Assembly (NCBI RefSeq): GCF_001536285.1
Contig: NZ_FAOZ01000005.1
Location: 47,518-111,517, forward strand
Reading direction: 5' to 3'
Origin: Parafrankia irregularis
Lineage (GTDB): Bacteria; Actinomycetota; Actinomycetes; Frankiales; Frankiaceae
DNA: 64,000 nucleotides
A program made the position numbers and the translations under genes. How positions within the stretch are numbered: the first letter of the stretch is position 1; each line of letters opens with the position of its first letter. The notes below the pieces were generated by a model that was not told where the DNA came from, made no database searches, and saw nothing but the letters and a program-made list of their open reading frames with translations. Positions 38,844 to 48,201 of this stretch are shown piece by piece.

Positions 38844-41800
38844 ATGCTGCCCGCCGAGTTGCGCGACGTCGATCGGGGCCATCTGCGGGTCGCTGTGGGT
38901 GACACCACCTACCGGCGTGGGCTTGGGTACGCCCAGGAGGGAGCCGTCCTCCAGGTGTCGTGGCGCCCGGCGGGGAACACCCTGGCCGGTGTGGTCGCGG
39001 GAAGCCACGCAGAGCGGTACCTGACCACCGTGCAGTTCACCGGCGTCGGCTCCGGTGAGCAGTGGTGGTTCGAGGGCGGGCGGTGCACCTGCCCGGTCGG
39101 CCTCGACTGCAAGCACGCCGTCGCGCTGGTGCTGGCGGCGGCCACCCGCGCCGGCGATGCCGGTGCCGAGGCCCGTGCCGACTCGGGCGGCGCCGGTTCG
39201 GGCGGTGCCAACGGAGCCCCTGCGCGCCGGGCTGGCGCCACCGATCCACGGGACTGGGCGTCGTCGCTGTCGGCCCTGATCGGCGAGCGGTCGGCCACGA
39301 ACGAGCCGCACGGCACGACGCCGCTCGCCATCGAGCTGACGCTATCCGCCGAGCCCGCCGGAGTGCCGGCGGCGCGGTCGAGCCGTGGCGGGAGGGGCCG
39401 TCGGCGCAGTGGCGGAAGGGGCGGCGCAGGTCACGGGGCCGGTCACGGCGACGGGCTGTCAGTGGGTGTGCGGGCACGGCTGGTGAAGGCGGGGAAGACC
39501 GGCTGGATCAACGCGCTCCCCTGGTCGAGGCTGAACTCTCCGTACGGCGCTCAGCGCGACGACTATCTCCCGGCGCACCTGCGAATTCTGCGGGAGATGT
39601 ACGCCGTCTACCTTTCCGGCCAGGAGGAGACGGGTTACGGCGCCTACGTGTACGGCGACGTGAAATACCTCGACCTCGGCGCCTTCACGAGTCCGCGGCT
39701 GTGGCCGCTGCTCGACGAGGCCGCCGCGGCCGGGGTCCGGCTGGTGCACGGAAACCGGCGGCTCGGCGACATCGAACGGTACGGTTCCGTGGAGCTGTGC
39801 CTGGACGTGACCTCATCCGATGCCGATGCTGAAGGCGAAGGCGATATCGAAGCCGGTGCCGCGGAGCTCACCGTCGCTCCCCTGCTGTTCCTGACCGACG
39901 TCGACGCGGACCTCGGCGGGGACGTCGATGCGGATGCGGATGCGGCGTTCGCGGTGGCGACGATCGCGTTCATCGGCGATCACGGCGTCGTGGGTATCGA
40001 CGGGGCGGAGATCGCGGCGTCGGATCGTCCTGAGGACTGGAACCTGCGACTCGTCCGGCTGAGCGTGCCGGCCTCCGCCGCGCTGATCCAGATGACGATG
40101 GAGACCGAGGTCCTGCGGATTCCGGCCGCTGAGCAGCCGCGATTCGTCGAAGAGTTCTACCCGCGGCTGCGCCGGGTGGCCCGGATCATCTCCAGTGACG
40201 GTTCGTTCGAGCCGCCGGTGATCACACCGCCGGAGCTGGTGCTGCGGGCGGATTTCGGCCCGAGCCATGCCGTCGAGATCGCCTGGGAATGGGCCTACAC
40301 GGTCGGCGGCACCCGGCAGCGCACGCCGCTGGCCAGCGACAGCGCGGTGGCGGGCGGGTTCCGTGACGAGGTGGCCGAGGCCGAGATCCTCGCCGGGCTG
40401 CGGCTGCCACCGGGGTCCACCGCGCTGCTGGCGCCAGGCGGCGGTGGCTATATGCCCCGGTCGCCGGGCGACGAGTACGTCTCGGCCGATCCGGTACGCC
40501 TCGCCGGTGTCGAGACGATGCGGTTCGCCACCGGGCTGCTCCCGCAGCTGACCGGGGTCGACGGTCTCACCGTCGAGGTCGGTGGACGTCCCGCGGACTA
40601 CCGCGAGGCCGGGGAGTTGCTGCGGATCGAGGTGTCGACGGACGACGTCCCGGGTGAGACGGACTGGTTCGATCTCGGTGTCGCCGTCACACTGGCCGGG
40701 CGCGAGATCCCGTTCGCGGCGCTGCTGGCGGCACTGAGCCGGCAGGAGTCCTACCTGCTGCTCGACGACGGGGCCTACCTCAGCCTGGACCGGCCGGACC
40801 TGCGGGCGCTGCGCACCCTGGTCGAGGAGGCGAAGGCGCTGCGGGACGCCCCGGGCGCCGGCTCCGGCTCGGACGGGGAGCTGCGCATCAGCCGCTTCCA
40901 GGCCGGGCTGTGGGAGGAGCTCACCGGCATCGGCGTGGTCGTACGCCAGGCGGAGGCGTGGCGCCGCCAGGTGTCGGGCCTGCTGGCCCTCGACGCCGCC
41001 GGCGCCAAGGAGCCGCCGGACACCCTCCAGGCCACGCTGCGGCCCTACCAGGCGGACGGGTTCCGCTGGCTGACCTTCCTGTGGGGATGCCAGCTCGGCG
41101 GCATCCTCGCCGACGACATGGGGCTCGGCAAGACGGTGCAGTCACTGGCGCTGATCTGCCACGCCCGCGAGACCGACCCGGGGCAGCCGCCGTTCCTCAT
41201 CGTCGCGCCGACGAGCGTGGTGGCGAACTGGGCCGCGGAGGCCGCCCGGTTCGCGCCGTCGCTGCGGGTGGCCGCCATCACCGACACACTGCGCCGCCGC
41301 GGCGGATCCCTCCCCGAGATCATCGCGGGCGCCGATGTGGTCGTGACGTCCTACACGCTTTTCCGCCTCGACAACGAGGCGTATTCCGCCGTCTCCTGGG
41401 CCGGCCTGGTTCTCGACGAGGCGCAGACCGTCAAGAACCACCAGTCGAAGGCGTACCAGTGTGCCCGGCTGCTGCCCGCGCCGTTCAAGCTGGCGGTCAC
41501 CGGAACGCCGCTGGAGAACAACGTGATGGAGCTGTGGTCACTGCTGTCGATCACCGCTCCGGGGCTTTTCCCGAACCGCGGCCGGTTCGACGCCTACTAC
41601 GCCCGCCGGATCGAGAAGCAGGGTGACGCCGAGCGCCTGGCGCAGCTGCGGCGCCGGATCCGGCCGCTGATGCTGCGGCGCACCAAGGAACAGGTCGCGC
41701 CGGAGCTTCCCGCCAAACAGGAGCAGATCCTGGAGGTCGAGCTGCACACACGGCACCGGCGGATCTACCAGACCCACCTGCAGCGTGAACGGCAGAAGAT

Positions 41801-42422
41801 CCTGGGCCTCATCGGCGATCTGAACCGCAACCGGTTCACCATCCTGCGGTCGCTCACGGCGCTGCGGCAGCTCAGCCTGCACGCCGGCCTCGTCGACGAC
41901 GAGCACGACGACACGCCCAGCGCGAAGATCGACGTCCTGCTCGAGCAGCTGCGGGACGTCGCCGACGGCGGGCACCGGGCCCTCGTCTTCAGCCAGTTCA
42001 CCCGGTTCCTCGGCCGGGTCCGGGAAACACTCACCGCCGCCGGCATCGAACACTGCTATCTCGACGGCTCGACCCGCGACCGCCCCGAGGTCCTGCGACG
42101 GTTCAAGGAAGGTTCCGCGCCGGTCTTCCTCATCAGTCTCAAGGCCGGCGGATCCGGACTGAACCTGACCGAGGCGGACTACTGCTTCCTGCTCGACCCC
42201 TGGTGGAACCCGGCGACCGAGGCGCAGGCGGTGGACCGTACACACCGCATCGGCCAGTCCCGCAATGTCATGGTGTACCGGCTCGTCGCCAGGGACACCA
42301 TCGAGGAGAAGGTAATGGCCCTGAAGGCACGCAAGGCCGAGCTGTTCTCCGGCGTTATGGACAGTGGTGAGTTCGTCGACACGGCCCTGGACGCCGACGA
42401 CATCCGCCAGCTGCTTTCCTGA
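38844..42422 (+). CDS. SWIM zinc-finger SNF2-family helicase/ATPase
   Basis: 1192 residues from ATG 38844, where the conserved part begins (LPAELRDVDRGHLRVAVGD). A SWIM zinc finger is at about 75-100 (CTCPVGLDCKHAVAL, a CxC..CxH pattern). The central 600 residues are poorly conserved, with an Asp/Ala-rich repeat (VDADLGGDVDADADAAF). The SNF2 motor follows: DDMGLGKTVQSLALI (Walker A), LDEAQTVKN (DEAQ box), TGTPLENNVMELWSLL, then the C-terminal lobe VFSQFTRFLGRVRETL and TEAQAVDRTHRIGQ. Such proteins translocate on duplex DNA to remodel protein-DNA complexes, like RapA/HepA. It is a single gene, 10 bp from the convergent peptidase gene. Confidence 0.92.
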   Translation: MLPAELRDVDRGHLRVAVGDTTYRRGLGYAQEGAVLQVSWRPAGNTLAGVVAGSHAERYLTTVQFTGVGSGEQWWFEGGRCTCPVGLDCKHAVALVLAAATRAGDAGAEARADSGGAGSGGANGAPARRAGATDPRDWASSLSALIGERSATNEPHGTTPLAIELTLSAEPAGVPAARSSRGGRGRRRSGGRGGAGHGAGHGDGLSVGVRARLVKAGKTGWINALPWSRLNSPYGAQRDDYLPAHLRILREMYAVYLSGQEETGYGAYVYGDVKYLDLGAFTSPRLWPLLDEAAAAGVRLVHGNRRLGDIERYGSVELCLDVTSSDADAEGEGDIEAGAAELTVAPLLFLTDVDADLGGDVDADADAAFAVATIAFIGDHGVVGIDGAEIAASDRPEDWNLRLVRLSVPASAALIQMTMETEVLRIPAAEQPRFVEEFYPRLRRVARIISSDGSFEPPVITPPELVLRADFGPSHAVEIAWEWAYTVGGTRQRTPLASDSAVAGGFRDEVAEAEILAGLRLPPGSTALLAPGGGGYMPRSPGDEYVSADPVRLAGVETMRFATGLLPQLTGVDGLTVEVGGRPADYREAGELLRIEVSTDDVPGETDWFDLGVAVTLAGREIPFAALLAALSRQESYLLLDDGAYLSLDRPDLRALRTLVEEAKALRDAPGAGSGSDGELRISRFQAGLWEELTGIGVVVRQAEAWRRQVSGLLALDAAGAKEPPDTLQATLRPYQADGFRWLTFLWGCQLGGILADDMGLGKTVQSLALICHARETDPGQPPFLIVAPTSVVANWAAEAARFAPSLRVAAITDTLRRRGGSLPEIIAGADVVVTSYTLFRLDNEAYSAVSWAGLVLDEAQTVKNHQSKAYQCARLLPAPFKLAVTGTPLENNVMELWSLLSITAPGLFPNRGRFDAYYARRIEKQGDAERLAQLRRRIRPLMLRRTKEQVAPELPAKQEQILEVELHTRHRRIYQTHLQRERQKILGLIGDLNRNRFTILRSLTALRQLSLHAGLVDDEHDDTPSAKIDVLLEQLRDVADGGHRALVFSQFTRFLGRVRETLTAAGIEHCYLDGSTRDRPEVLRRFKEGSAPVFLISLKAGGSGLNLTEADYCFLLDPWWNPATEAQAVDRTHRIGQSRNVMVYRLVARDTIEEKVMALKARKAELFSGVMDSGEFVDTALDADDIRQLLS

Positions 42423-42432
42423 CCTCCGGCGC

Positions 42433-43620
42433 CTAGCTCGCGGTCAGGCCGGGCATGCCGGTCAGGCCGGTCACGGCTGCGGCGATCACGGCCAGGCCGC
42501 GGTCGAGGATCTCGGTGCGCCAGGCCTCGTCCGGAGGGTCGAACGCCGCGCGGACGAGCCCGGCGATGCGCGCGGCCTGTTCCTCGGGCACCTCGCCGGC
42601 CTCGCCGGCCTCCTTGGCCGTCTCGCGGCCCGCCGCGGCGCGGTGCAGCCAGAGCCAGTTGTCGGCCTGCAGCGCCCGCAGCACCGTGATCGCGTCCTGG
42701 GTGCCGAACTCCAGGGTGATCGCGGTCAGCTCGGTGTCGGGCAGCTCGTCCATCAGTGCCCGCGCGGAGTTCCCGCCGATGCGCGTCGAGCTGGACGTCC
42801 CGTCGTCGGAGTCCGTAAGCGCCGGGCCGTACCAGGCTCGGGCCCGGTCGAACGCGCCCGCGTCCTCGCCGCCGCGGAAGATCGGTTCCGCGGCGCCGCG
42901 CGCGCCCAGGCCGGTGTGCAGGTCGATGTAGGCGATCCGGTCGTAGCCCGTCAGATGCTCACGGATGATCGAGCGCCAGGTCGTGTTCGACCAGCAGGGC
43001 TCGGCGCCGCCGTAGAACAGGCCGTCGGGGTGGTGGTACTGACCGGCGGTGATCGCGAGCTGGGTGGCACGCTCCCCCGCCGCGGCGAGGTGCGCGAAGA
43101 TCTGCTCGTCGGCGGCGGCGTGTGCGGGGCCCTCCCAGTCGGCCGGCAGCAGCCACCGGTGCAGCGCCGCGTACCCCTCGTTCACCGGGCGCCGGTCATG
43201 ATCGACGAAGTTCCGGTTGATGTCGATGTTGTCCTCGTTGACCCGGCGCCGGTGGGAGAAGCCGAACGGGTTCAGCGCATGCACCAGCACGACCGACATC
43301 CCGAGGGCGGTGGCCGGGTCGAACTCGGTGAGGAACCGGAGCTGGCAGGCGGAGCCGGCGAAGCCCTCCGTCCCGTGCGTGCCGCTGACCAGCACCAGCG
43401 CCGCGCCACCGCCACCGGGGCCGGGGCCGCTGCCGAGGCCGGGGCCGGGGCCGGGGCCGGGGCCGGGGAGCGGGCCGAGCTGGACTACGTCGGTGAACAG
43501 CTCCTCGCCGCCGACCCCCCTCGCCGTGTCGTTGCGCAGCGACGTGATCCGCCCGCCCCGGTCGGCCGCGGCGGCGAGCAGACGGCCGCGGGCCTCGGCG
43601 TAGGTGGTGGAGAAGTACAT
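42433..43620 (-). CDS. DUF2817/M14-like metallopeptidase family protein
   Basis: 395 residues from ATG 43620, which has GGAGGG six bases upstream. The opening MYFSTTYAEARGRLLAAAADRG is typical of DUF2817. The zinc-site motif H-x2-E is in SGTHGTEGFAGSACQLRFL, the next part is NEDNIDINRNFVDH, and the third region is YIDLHTGLGARGAAEPIF, as in M14 carboxypeptidases and aspartoacylases. It probably hydrolyses an amide or peptide bond in the cytoplasm. A GPGPGPGPGLGSGPGPGGGG insert (43417-43480, GGGGCC hexamers) sits in a loop just before the zinc site. It lies upstream-adjacent to, and on the same strand as, the MFS gene product. Confidence 0.83.
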   Translation of the reverse strand: MYFSTTYAEARGRLLAAAADRGGRITSLRNDTARGVGGEELFTDVVQLGPLPGPGPGPGPGLGSGPGPGGGGAALVLVSGTHGTEGFAGSACQLRFLTEFDPATALGMSVVLVHALNPFGFSHRRRVNEDNIDINRNFVDHDRRPVNEGYAALHRWLLPADWEGPAHAAADEQIFAHLAAAGERATQLAITAGQYHHPDGLFYGGAEPCWSNTTWRSIIREHLTGYDRIAYIDLHTGLGARGAAEPIFRGGEDAGAFDRARAWYGPALTDSDDGTSSSTRIGGNSARALMDELPDTELTAITLEFGTQDAITVLRALQADNWLWLHRAAAGRETAKEAGEAGEVPEEQAARIAGLVRAAFDPPDEAWRTEILDRGLAVIAAAVTGLTGMPGLTAS

Positions 43621-43718
43621 CCAGCCCTCCAGACGATCGCGGAGCGCAGCTCGTGCGGGTTCGGGTCCGGGTCCGGGTTCCGGGTCCGGTTCCGGGCGGT
43701 TGCGCGGAACCGCGGTGT

Positions 43719-45077
43719 TCAGGCCGGTTCCGCGGAACCGCCATCCGCCATCGCGGCAGCCGGGACGGACTGCGGCGGCGGCGCCGCCACGGGTTCTGGG
43801 CGGCGGCCGCGGATCTGGCCGAGCGCGGTGACGGCTGCCGTGATGCCGATGAGCAGCGCGAACAGTCCGCGGTAGCCGCTCGCACCGACGACGGCGCCGG
43901 CGACCAGCGGGAAGACCAGGATCGCCACCTCGAACAGCAGGCCCGCCATCGGCAGCATCCGGGCCCGTTCGGCGGGGCCGGCGAGGTTCACCGCCCGTGC
44001 CTGGAAGGCCGGCAGGCCCAGGCCGTAGGTGCAGCCCAGCGCGAGAGAGGCTACACAGTAGAGCACCGGACTCGAACCGACGAAGACGAACGCGGTGACC
44101 GACCCGATCATGCCGATCGTCGTCACGGCCACCACCCGGTCCGAGGCGCTGTCCGGCAGGAAGCGCGACAGCCCCAGCCGGACGGCGATCACCGCGATCG
44201 TGTACGTCACGTAGAAGATGTCGAAGTCGAGGTCGCGGCTGTCGGCGAAGGTCGTCTGGAAGCTGTTCATCGTCGTGAAGACGCAGGCGCACAGCAGGAC
44301 CATCGCCAGCGGCACGATGCTGGGCGACCGGAGCACACTGCGCGAGGCCGCAGGGGCCGACGCCGGGGCCGGGGCCGGGGTCGAGGTCGAGGTCGAGGTC
44401 GAGGTCGGGGCCGGGGCCGGGGCCGGGGCCGGGGCCGGGGCATCAGCCGCAGCATCGCGAACCGCGGCCTCGGCGGGAGAGGCGCCGGCGCGAAGGCGCC
44501 CCAGGAAGATCGCCAGCGGAACCACCAGGCAGGCCGCGGCCACGGCAAGCCCGGCCCCGGCGACGAAGACCTCCTGGTAGGACAGCCCGGCCCGGCGCAG
44601 CGCGTTGCCGAGCACCGGCCCGATCCCGAAACCGACCTGGATCGTCCCCGTCGCGTAGCCGATGAGGGTGGCTCGGTCGGCGTCCGTCGCCAGATCGGAG
44701 GCGATCATCGGTGCGGCCGTGTAGGTCACCGACCAGGCCGTGCCGAGCACGACACAGGCCACCACGAGCCACGCGCCGACCGAGTCGGTGGCGGCGGCGA
44801 GCAGCGCGGCGGCCGCGTACAGCACACAGGCCACGGCCAGCAGCCGGTGAGGTGCGACCTTGCGCGGGTGCCGCAGCAACAGCAGCAGCGCGATCGCGGT
44901 TGTCGGGGCCGCCGCGGCGCAGAGTGCCCCGTAGGTCGCCTCGCTTTCGCCGAGCGATTTCACGAAGGGCCCGATGAGCAGCAGGACCCCGAACGCGGAG
45001 GACGCGAACAGGACGCACCCGATCAGCAGGCCGAGAACAGCCTTCTCGGCCGGCGATCGCCGCTGCCTGCCCGACAC
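43719..45077 (-). CDS. MFS transporter
   Basis: 452 residues with about twelve membrane helices and a GTG start. Helix 1 is AVLGLLIGCVLFASSAFGVLLLIG. The first half continues to AACLVVPLAIFLG. The central cytoplasmic loop carries a repeat APAPAPAPAPTSTSTSTSTPAPAPA encoded by GGGGCC and GAGGTC units at 44350-44450. The second half starts SIVPLAMVLLCACVFTTMNSFQT. The family exports or imports small solutes by proton coupling; the substrate is unknown. The C-terminus ends GGSAEPA, encoded by the recurring 14-bp palindrome at 43726-43739. It probably forms an operon with the DUF2817 gene downstream. Confidence 0.85.
   Translation of the reverse strand: MSGRQRRSPAEKAVLGLLIGCVLFASSAFGVLLLIGPFVKSLGESEATYGALCAAAAPTTAIALLLLLRHPRKVAPHRLLAVACVLYAAAALLAAATDSVGAWLVVACVVLGTAWSVTYTAAPMIASDLATDADRATLIGYATGTIQVGFGIGPVLGNALRRAGLSYQEVFVAGAGLAVAAACLVVPLAIFLGRLRAGASPAEAAVRDAAADAPAPAPAPAPAPTSTSTSTSTPAPAPASAPAASRSVLRSPSIVPLAMVLLCACVFTTMNSFQTTFADSRDLDFDIFYVTYTIAVIAVRLGLSRFLPDSASDRVVAVTTIGMIGSVTAFVFVGSSPVLYCVASLALGCTYGLGLPAFQARAVNLAGPAERARMLPMAGLLFEVAILVFPLVAGAVVGASGYRGLFALLIGITAAVTALGQIRGRRPEPVAAPPPQSVPAAAMADGGSAEPA
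43726..43739. repeat. 14-bp palindrome GGTTCCGCGGAACC, copy 3
   Basis: Perfect palindrome at the very end of the MFS gene. Related partial copies lie just outside the gene at 43668-43715. Confidence 0.7.
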
Positions 45078-45309
45078 GGTCTGGGCGGTCGTGATGGTGT
45101 CGACCCTCCACTCCCACCTGATGGAGCCGCAGACACGGCAACACGGAAGCCTATGATCCTTGTTTGCGGATCAACTGTAGCTCTTCCACCGTATCTACGG
45201 AACAGACTTCCAGACTGTTCGTGTCAGGCGCGATGCCCACGTACGTCCGGTATGCGGTCCTTCACGCATTCAGCCATCCGGGACACCCGAACACCACGAC
45301 AATGCCCGG

Positions 45310-45759
45310 ATGGCTGGAGACGAAGCGGGCCCAGAGCTCCCGGTCGAGCTTGCCGACGCGCTGCGGCGCGCCCCCGGCGCCCGGGAACAGTGGTCACAGC
45401 AGAGCGACGAGCTGCGCCAGACCTACATCCAGTGGGTGGCCGGTGGGCACGGACGGCCCGTACGCCGGCGGCGGGCCCGCCGGACAGCGGAATACGCCGC
45501 CCGCGGCGTTCTCATCCGATCGGTGCAGCCAGCCCGGGAACGCAGCGTCTCCCGCGAGATCGGTGCGGCGGTCCTGTGGTGGATGATCGCCACCCTCGCG
45601 GTCGGCGCCGTCGAGCTGCTGCTGGCGAAGCTGCTCTCGGATCGGTTCACCTGGGTGGACCTGCGCCACCTCGCCTGGACATCCGCCTTCACCGCCGTCG
45701 GGGCCGCCGCGCCGGTCCTTTGGCGCCACCGCCGGGCGCCCGTCGACTCCCCCGGATGA
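45310..45759 (+). CDS. YdeI/OmdA-like C-terminal domain with one membrane helix
   Basis: 149 residues. The first 70 contain LPVELADALRRAPGAREQWSQQSDELRQTYIQWVAGG and a following run RRRARRTAEYAARG. This is the C-terminal segment of YdeI/OmpD-associated proteins (F/L-x-aLSpShrreyl-x-WI-x-eAK-x-eTRxRRI). The N-terminal domain of that family is missing. Instead the protein continues with a helix AAVLWWMIATLAVGAVELLLAKLL and a second hydrophobic stretch ending in a basic tail. No function can be assigned. It stands between the MFS and dimethylargininase genes. Confidence 0.6.
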   Translation: MAGDEAGPELPVELADALRRAPGAREQWSQQSDELRQTYIQWVAGGHGRPVRRRRARRTAEYAARGVLIRSVQPARERSVSREIGAAVLWWMIATLAVGAVELLLAKLLSDRFTWVDLRHLAWTSAFTAVGAAAPVLWRHRRAPVDSPG

Positions 45760-46450
45760 CGCCCGGGCGCGGCCCCGGGCCCCTCTGGAAATCTGACACC
45801 GATGGCTGGTTTTCGCGGCAGGTTCGGCTGTCGCGTTCACGGTCCTACAGGGCTCATTGTGGCCTTCCACAGAAGGCCCGTTGACTCCGCCGCAGGTACG
45901 GGTCCCGCAAGGCCCTGAAGACAAGAGACCACAAGGACGCCTTTAGTCGCCGCCACCGCTGTGCGCCCCCCGCGGCGAAGCAGGCAGCGAACTACCGCCC
46001 CGATAGCCGGTCGACGTCCTGAAAGGCCTGGCAGAGGCCAGGAAACCCACGAGGGCAACCGCGCGGCGCCCTCGCCCCGCACCGTCGGCGCCCACCAGGC
46101 GCAGCGCCGATCGGACACGGATCAGACCCGGCACCGGCGGGACGGGGTGACGGACGCCGGTAGAGCGATCCGTGGCGGTGACCGCGCTCCCGGCGAGCCG
46201 GCCCCGTCGGCGCTCAGGCCCCGTTTCAGACGCTGGTGTCACTTCTCCCCCGCCTGCGCCCAGGGAGACCCGCGCCCGCGTCGGCGAGCGCGGCGCGAGC
46301 GCGAGCGCGGCGCGAGCGCGAGCGCGCCGACCGGGGCGCGAAATGCGACCCGTCACCCGACTCGCGGTGGTTCGCACCAGGGAGCACGTGCCATGCCCGT
46401 AAGAATGGACAGGGACAGGGACACGCGCACCCGAGGCACTCGGAGGGCCT
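45760..46450. other. 690-bp interval without a supported gene
   Basis: No frame here has a recognisable domain or a convincing ribosome site. It holds the GAGCGCGGC repeat at 46285-46327 and the upstream region of the dimethylargininase gene. Confidence 0.45.
46285..46327. repeat. Short GC-rich tandem repeat
   Basis: Two to three copies of GAGCGCGGCGCGAGCGC arranged in tandem, about 125 bp upstream of the dimethylargininase start. Possibly a slippage tract. Confidence 0.5.
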
Positions 46451-47266
46451 ATGCAGCGGACCGCCACCAGCCGCCACTACCTCATGGTCGAGCCGACGTA
46501 CTTCGACGTCGAGTACTCGATCAACCCCTGGATGCACCCGGAGCTGCCGACCTACCCCAAGGTCGCGCTCGAGCAGTGGTCCGCGCTGCGCGACCTGTAT
46601 CTCGAGCTCGGGCACCGGGTGGACGTCCTCGAACCCCGCCCCGGCCTGCCCGACATGGTGTTCTCCGCCAACGGTGCGACCGTCGTCGACGGGCGGGTCC
46701 TCGTCGCGCGGTTCCGCCATCCGCAGCGGCGCCCCGAATCCGACGTGTTCCGCGGCTGGTTCACCGACCACGGGTTCAGCGTGGTCCGCCAGGCACAGTG
46801 GACGAACGAGGGCGAGGGCGACTGCCTGACCGCCGGGGCCCGCATCCTCGCCGGCTCCGGCTTCCGGACGACCCCCGAAGCCCACACGGAGATCCAGGAG
46901 TTCCTCGGCCTGCCGACGGTCACCCTCACGCTGACCGACCCGCGCTACTACCACCTGGACACCGCCCTCGCCGTCCTCGACGACGACCTGATCATGTACA
47001 GCCCGCAGGCCTTCAGTGCCGACAGCGTCCGCCGGCTGCAGGAGCTCTACCCGGACGCCATCACCGCCTCCGCCGACGACGCCGAGGCGTTCGGCCTCAA
47101 CGCCGTCTCGGACGGTCGTCACGTCGTGCTCCCCCACGGCGCCACCGGGGTGATCGCGCAGCTGCGCGAACGCGGCTTCGAACCGATCGGCGTGGACATG
47201 TCCGAGCTGCAGAAGGCCGGGGGCGGCCCGAAATGCTGCACCCTGGAGCTGCGCGGCGCCGCCTGA
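46451..47266 (+). CDS. Dimethylargininase-type amidinohydrolase
   Basis: 271 residues, CGGAGGG four bases before the ATG. The guanidino-modifying pentein fold is recognised from HYLMVEPTYFDVEYSINPWM, the substrate loop GLPDMVFSANGA, RFRHPQRRPE, the catalytic His in RYYHLDTALAVLDDD and the catalytic Cys in GGGPKCCTLELRG. These enzymes hydrolyse dimethylarginine (or a related guanidino compound) to citrulline and an amine through a Cys-thiouronium intermediate. It is of normal length and single. A 16-bp tandem repeat starts exactly at its stop codon. Confidence 0.88.
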   Translation: MQRTATSRHYLMVEPTYFDVEYSINPWMHPELPTYPKVALEQWSALRDLYLELGHRVDVLEPRPGLPDMVFSANGATVVDGRVLVARFRHPQRRPESDVFRGWFTDHGFSVVRQAQWTNEGEGDCLTAGARILAGSGFRTTPEAHTEIQEFLGLPTVTLTLTDPRYYHLDTALAVLDDDLIMYSPQAFSADSVRRLQELYPDAITASADDAEAFGLNAVSDGRHVVLPHGATGVIAQLRERGFEPIGVDMSELQKAGGGPKCCTLELRGAA

Positions 47267-47344
47267 TCCGACCCAGCCCTTGATCCGACCCAGCCCTGAT
47301 CCGGCCCAGCCGTGATCCGGCCCAGCCGTGATCCGACCCAGCCC
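47264..47344. repeat. Five copies of a 16-bp tandem repeat
   Basis: TGATCCGACCCAGCCC and variants (GGCCCAGCCG) are repeated five times. The first TGA is the stop codon of the dimethylargininase gene. The repeats fill the gap to the TetR gene. Confidence 0.75.
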
Positions 47345-47358
47345 GGCCGCCGCGTCGT

Positions 47359-48021
47359 TCAGATGCCGCTCGGCGGCTCCAGCACGGCGCGGGTCGCCTC
47401 CATCCAGTTCTGGCCGGAGAGCCGGCGAAAGGCGCTGACCAGGGTCGCCCCGAGATCGAAGTCACGGGCTACGAGCCACTGGGCCTGCAGGCCGCCCCAC
47501 AGGGCGATGAACTGCCGTGCGACCTCGACCGGGTCCAGGCTCGGATGCGCCTTCCCGTCACGTTGGCGATCGGCGACCAGCCGGGCGTAGGTCTCGACCG
47601 CGGCTCGGTGGTGCTGGGCGACGTACTCCTCGGCGGGGTGGCCGGGGATCGCGGCCTGACCGGCGAGAACGACACGCAGCCGCATAACCGCCTCGCGGAC
47701 GCCCTCGCCACCCGCGTACGCACCGAGGGCGTCCAGGTCAAGGCCGGGCAGGCCGGCGCTGGGCGGCACACCGTCGCGCTCGGCCCGATCCACCGCCAGC
47801 TCGTCGTCCCGCTCCAGCGCGGCCACGAGCAGATGATCTTTGCTCGGGTAGTGGTAGAGGACGGTGGCCTCGCTGGTCGCGACCCGCCTGGCGACCTCGG
47901 CGATCGTCACCTGCGCGTGACCTTTCTCCATGACGAGATCGAGGACCGTCTGAGCGATCTCTCGTCGGCGCCCGGCCGTCCGGGCGTAGCGGCCGCGCGA
48001 GCGGCTGGCCGTCGATGCCAT
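47359..48021 (-). CDS. TetR-family transcriptional regulator
   Basis: About 220 residues from ATG 48021; upstream starts would add a non-conserved segment. The N-terminal HTH is GRRREIAQTVLDLVMEKGHAQVTIAEVARRVATSEATVLYHYPSKDHLLVAALERDD, a standard TetR_N domain. The C-terminal ligand domain is not assignable. It is divergent from the secreted tannase-like gene at 48202, with about 180 bp between, and may regulate it. That interval contains AT-rich sequence (around 48095-48155) suited to promoters. Confidence 0.9.
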   Translation of the reverse strand: MASTASRSRGRYARTAGRRREIAQTVLDLVMEKGHAQVTIAEVARRVATSEATVLYHYPSKDHLLVAALERDDELAVDRAERDGVPPSAGLPGLDLDALGAYAGGEGVREAVMRLRVVLAGQAAIPGHPAEEYVAQHHRAAVETYARLVADRQRDGKAHPSLDPVEVARQFIALWGGLQAQWLVARDFDLGATLVSAFRRLSGQNWMEATRAVLEPPSGI

Positions 48022-48201
48022 GTACCGAGCATCGCCCATCCGGACTCTGATCTGACATGAAGGTCCCAGGGCCAACTCATGCCCGAAAAGTCTGTTTTAT
48101 ACCTTAACTTCCGCTTGTTGTGAACACATCTTTATGGTTCGCTCAGTTTTCATGACGATCATGATCGACGATCAGTGGCGAGGAGACGAAGGAAGCCTGT
48201 G

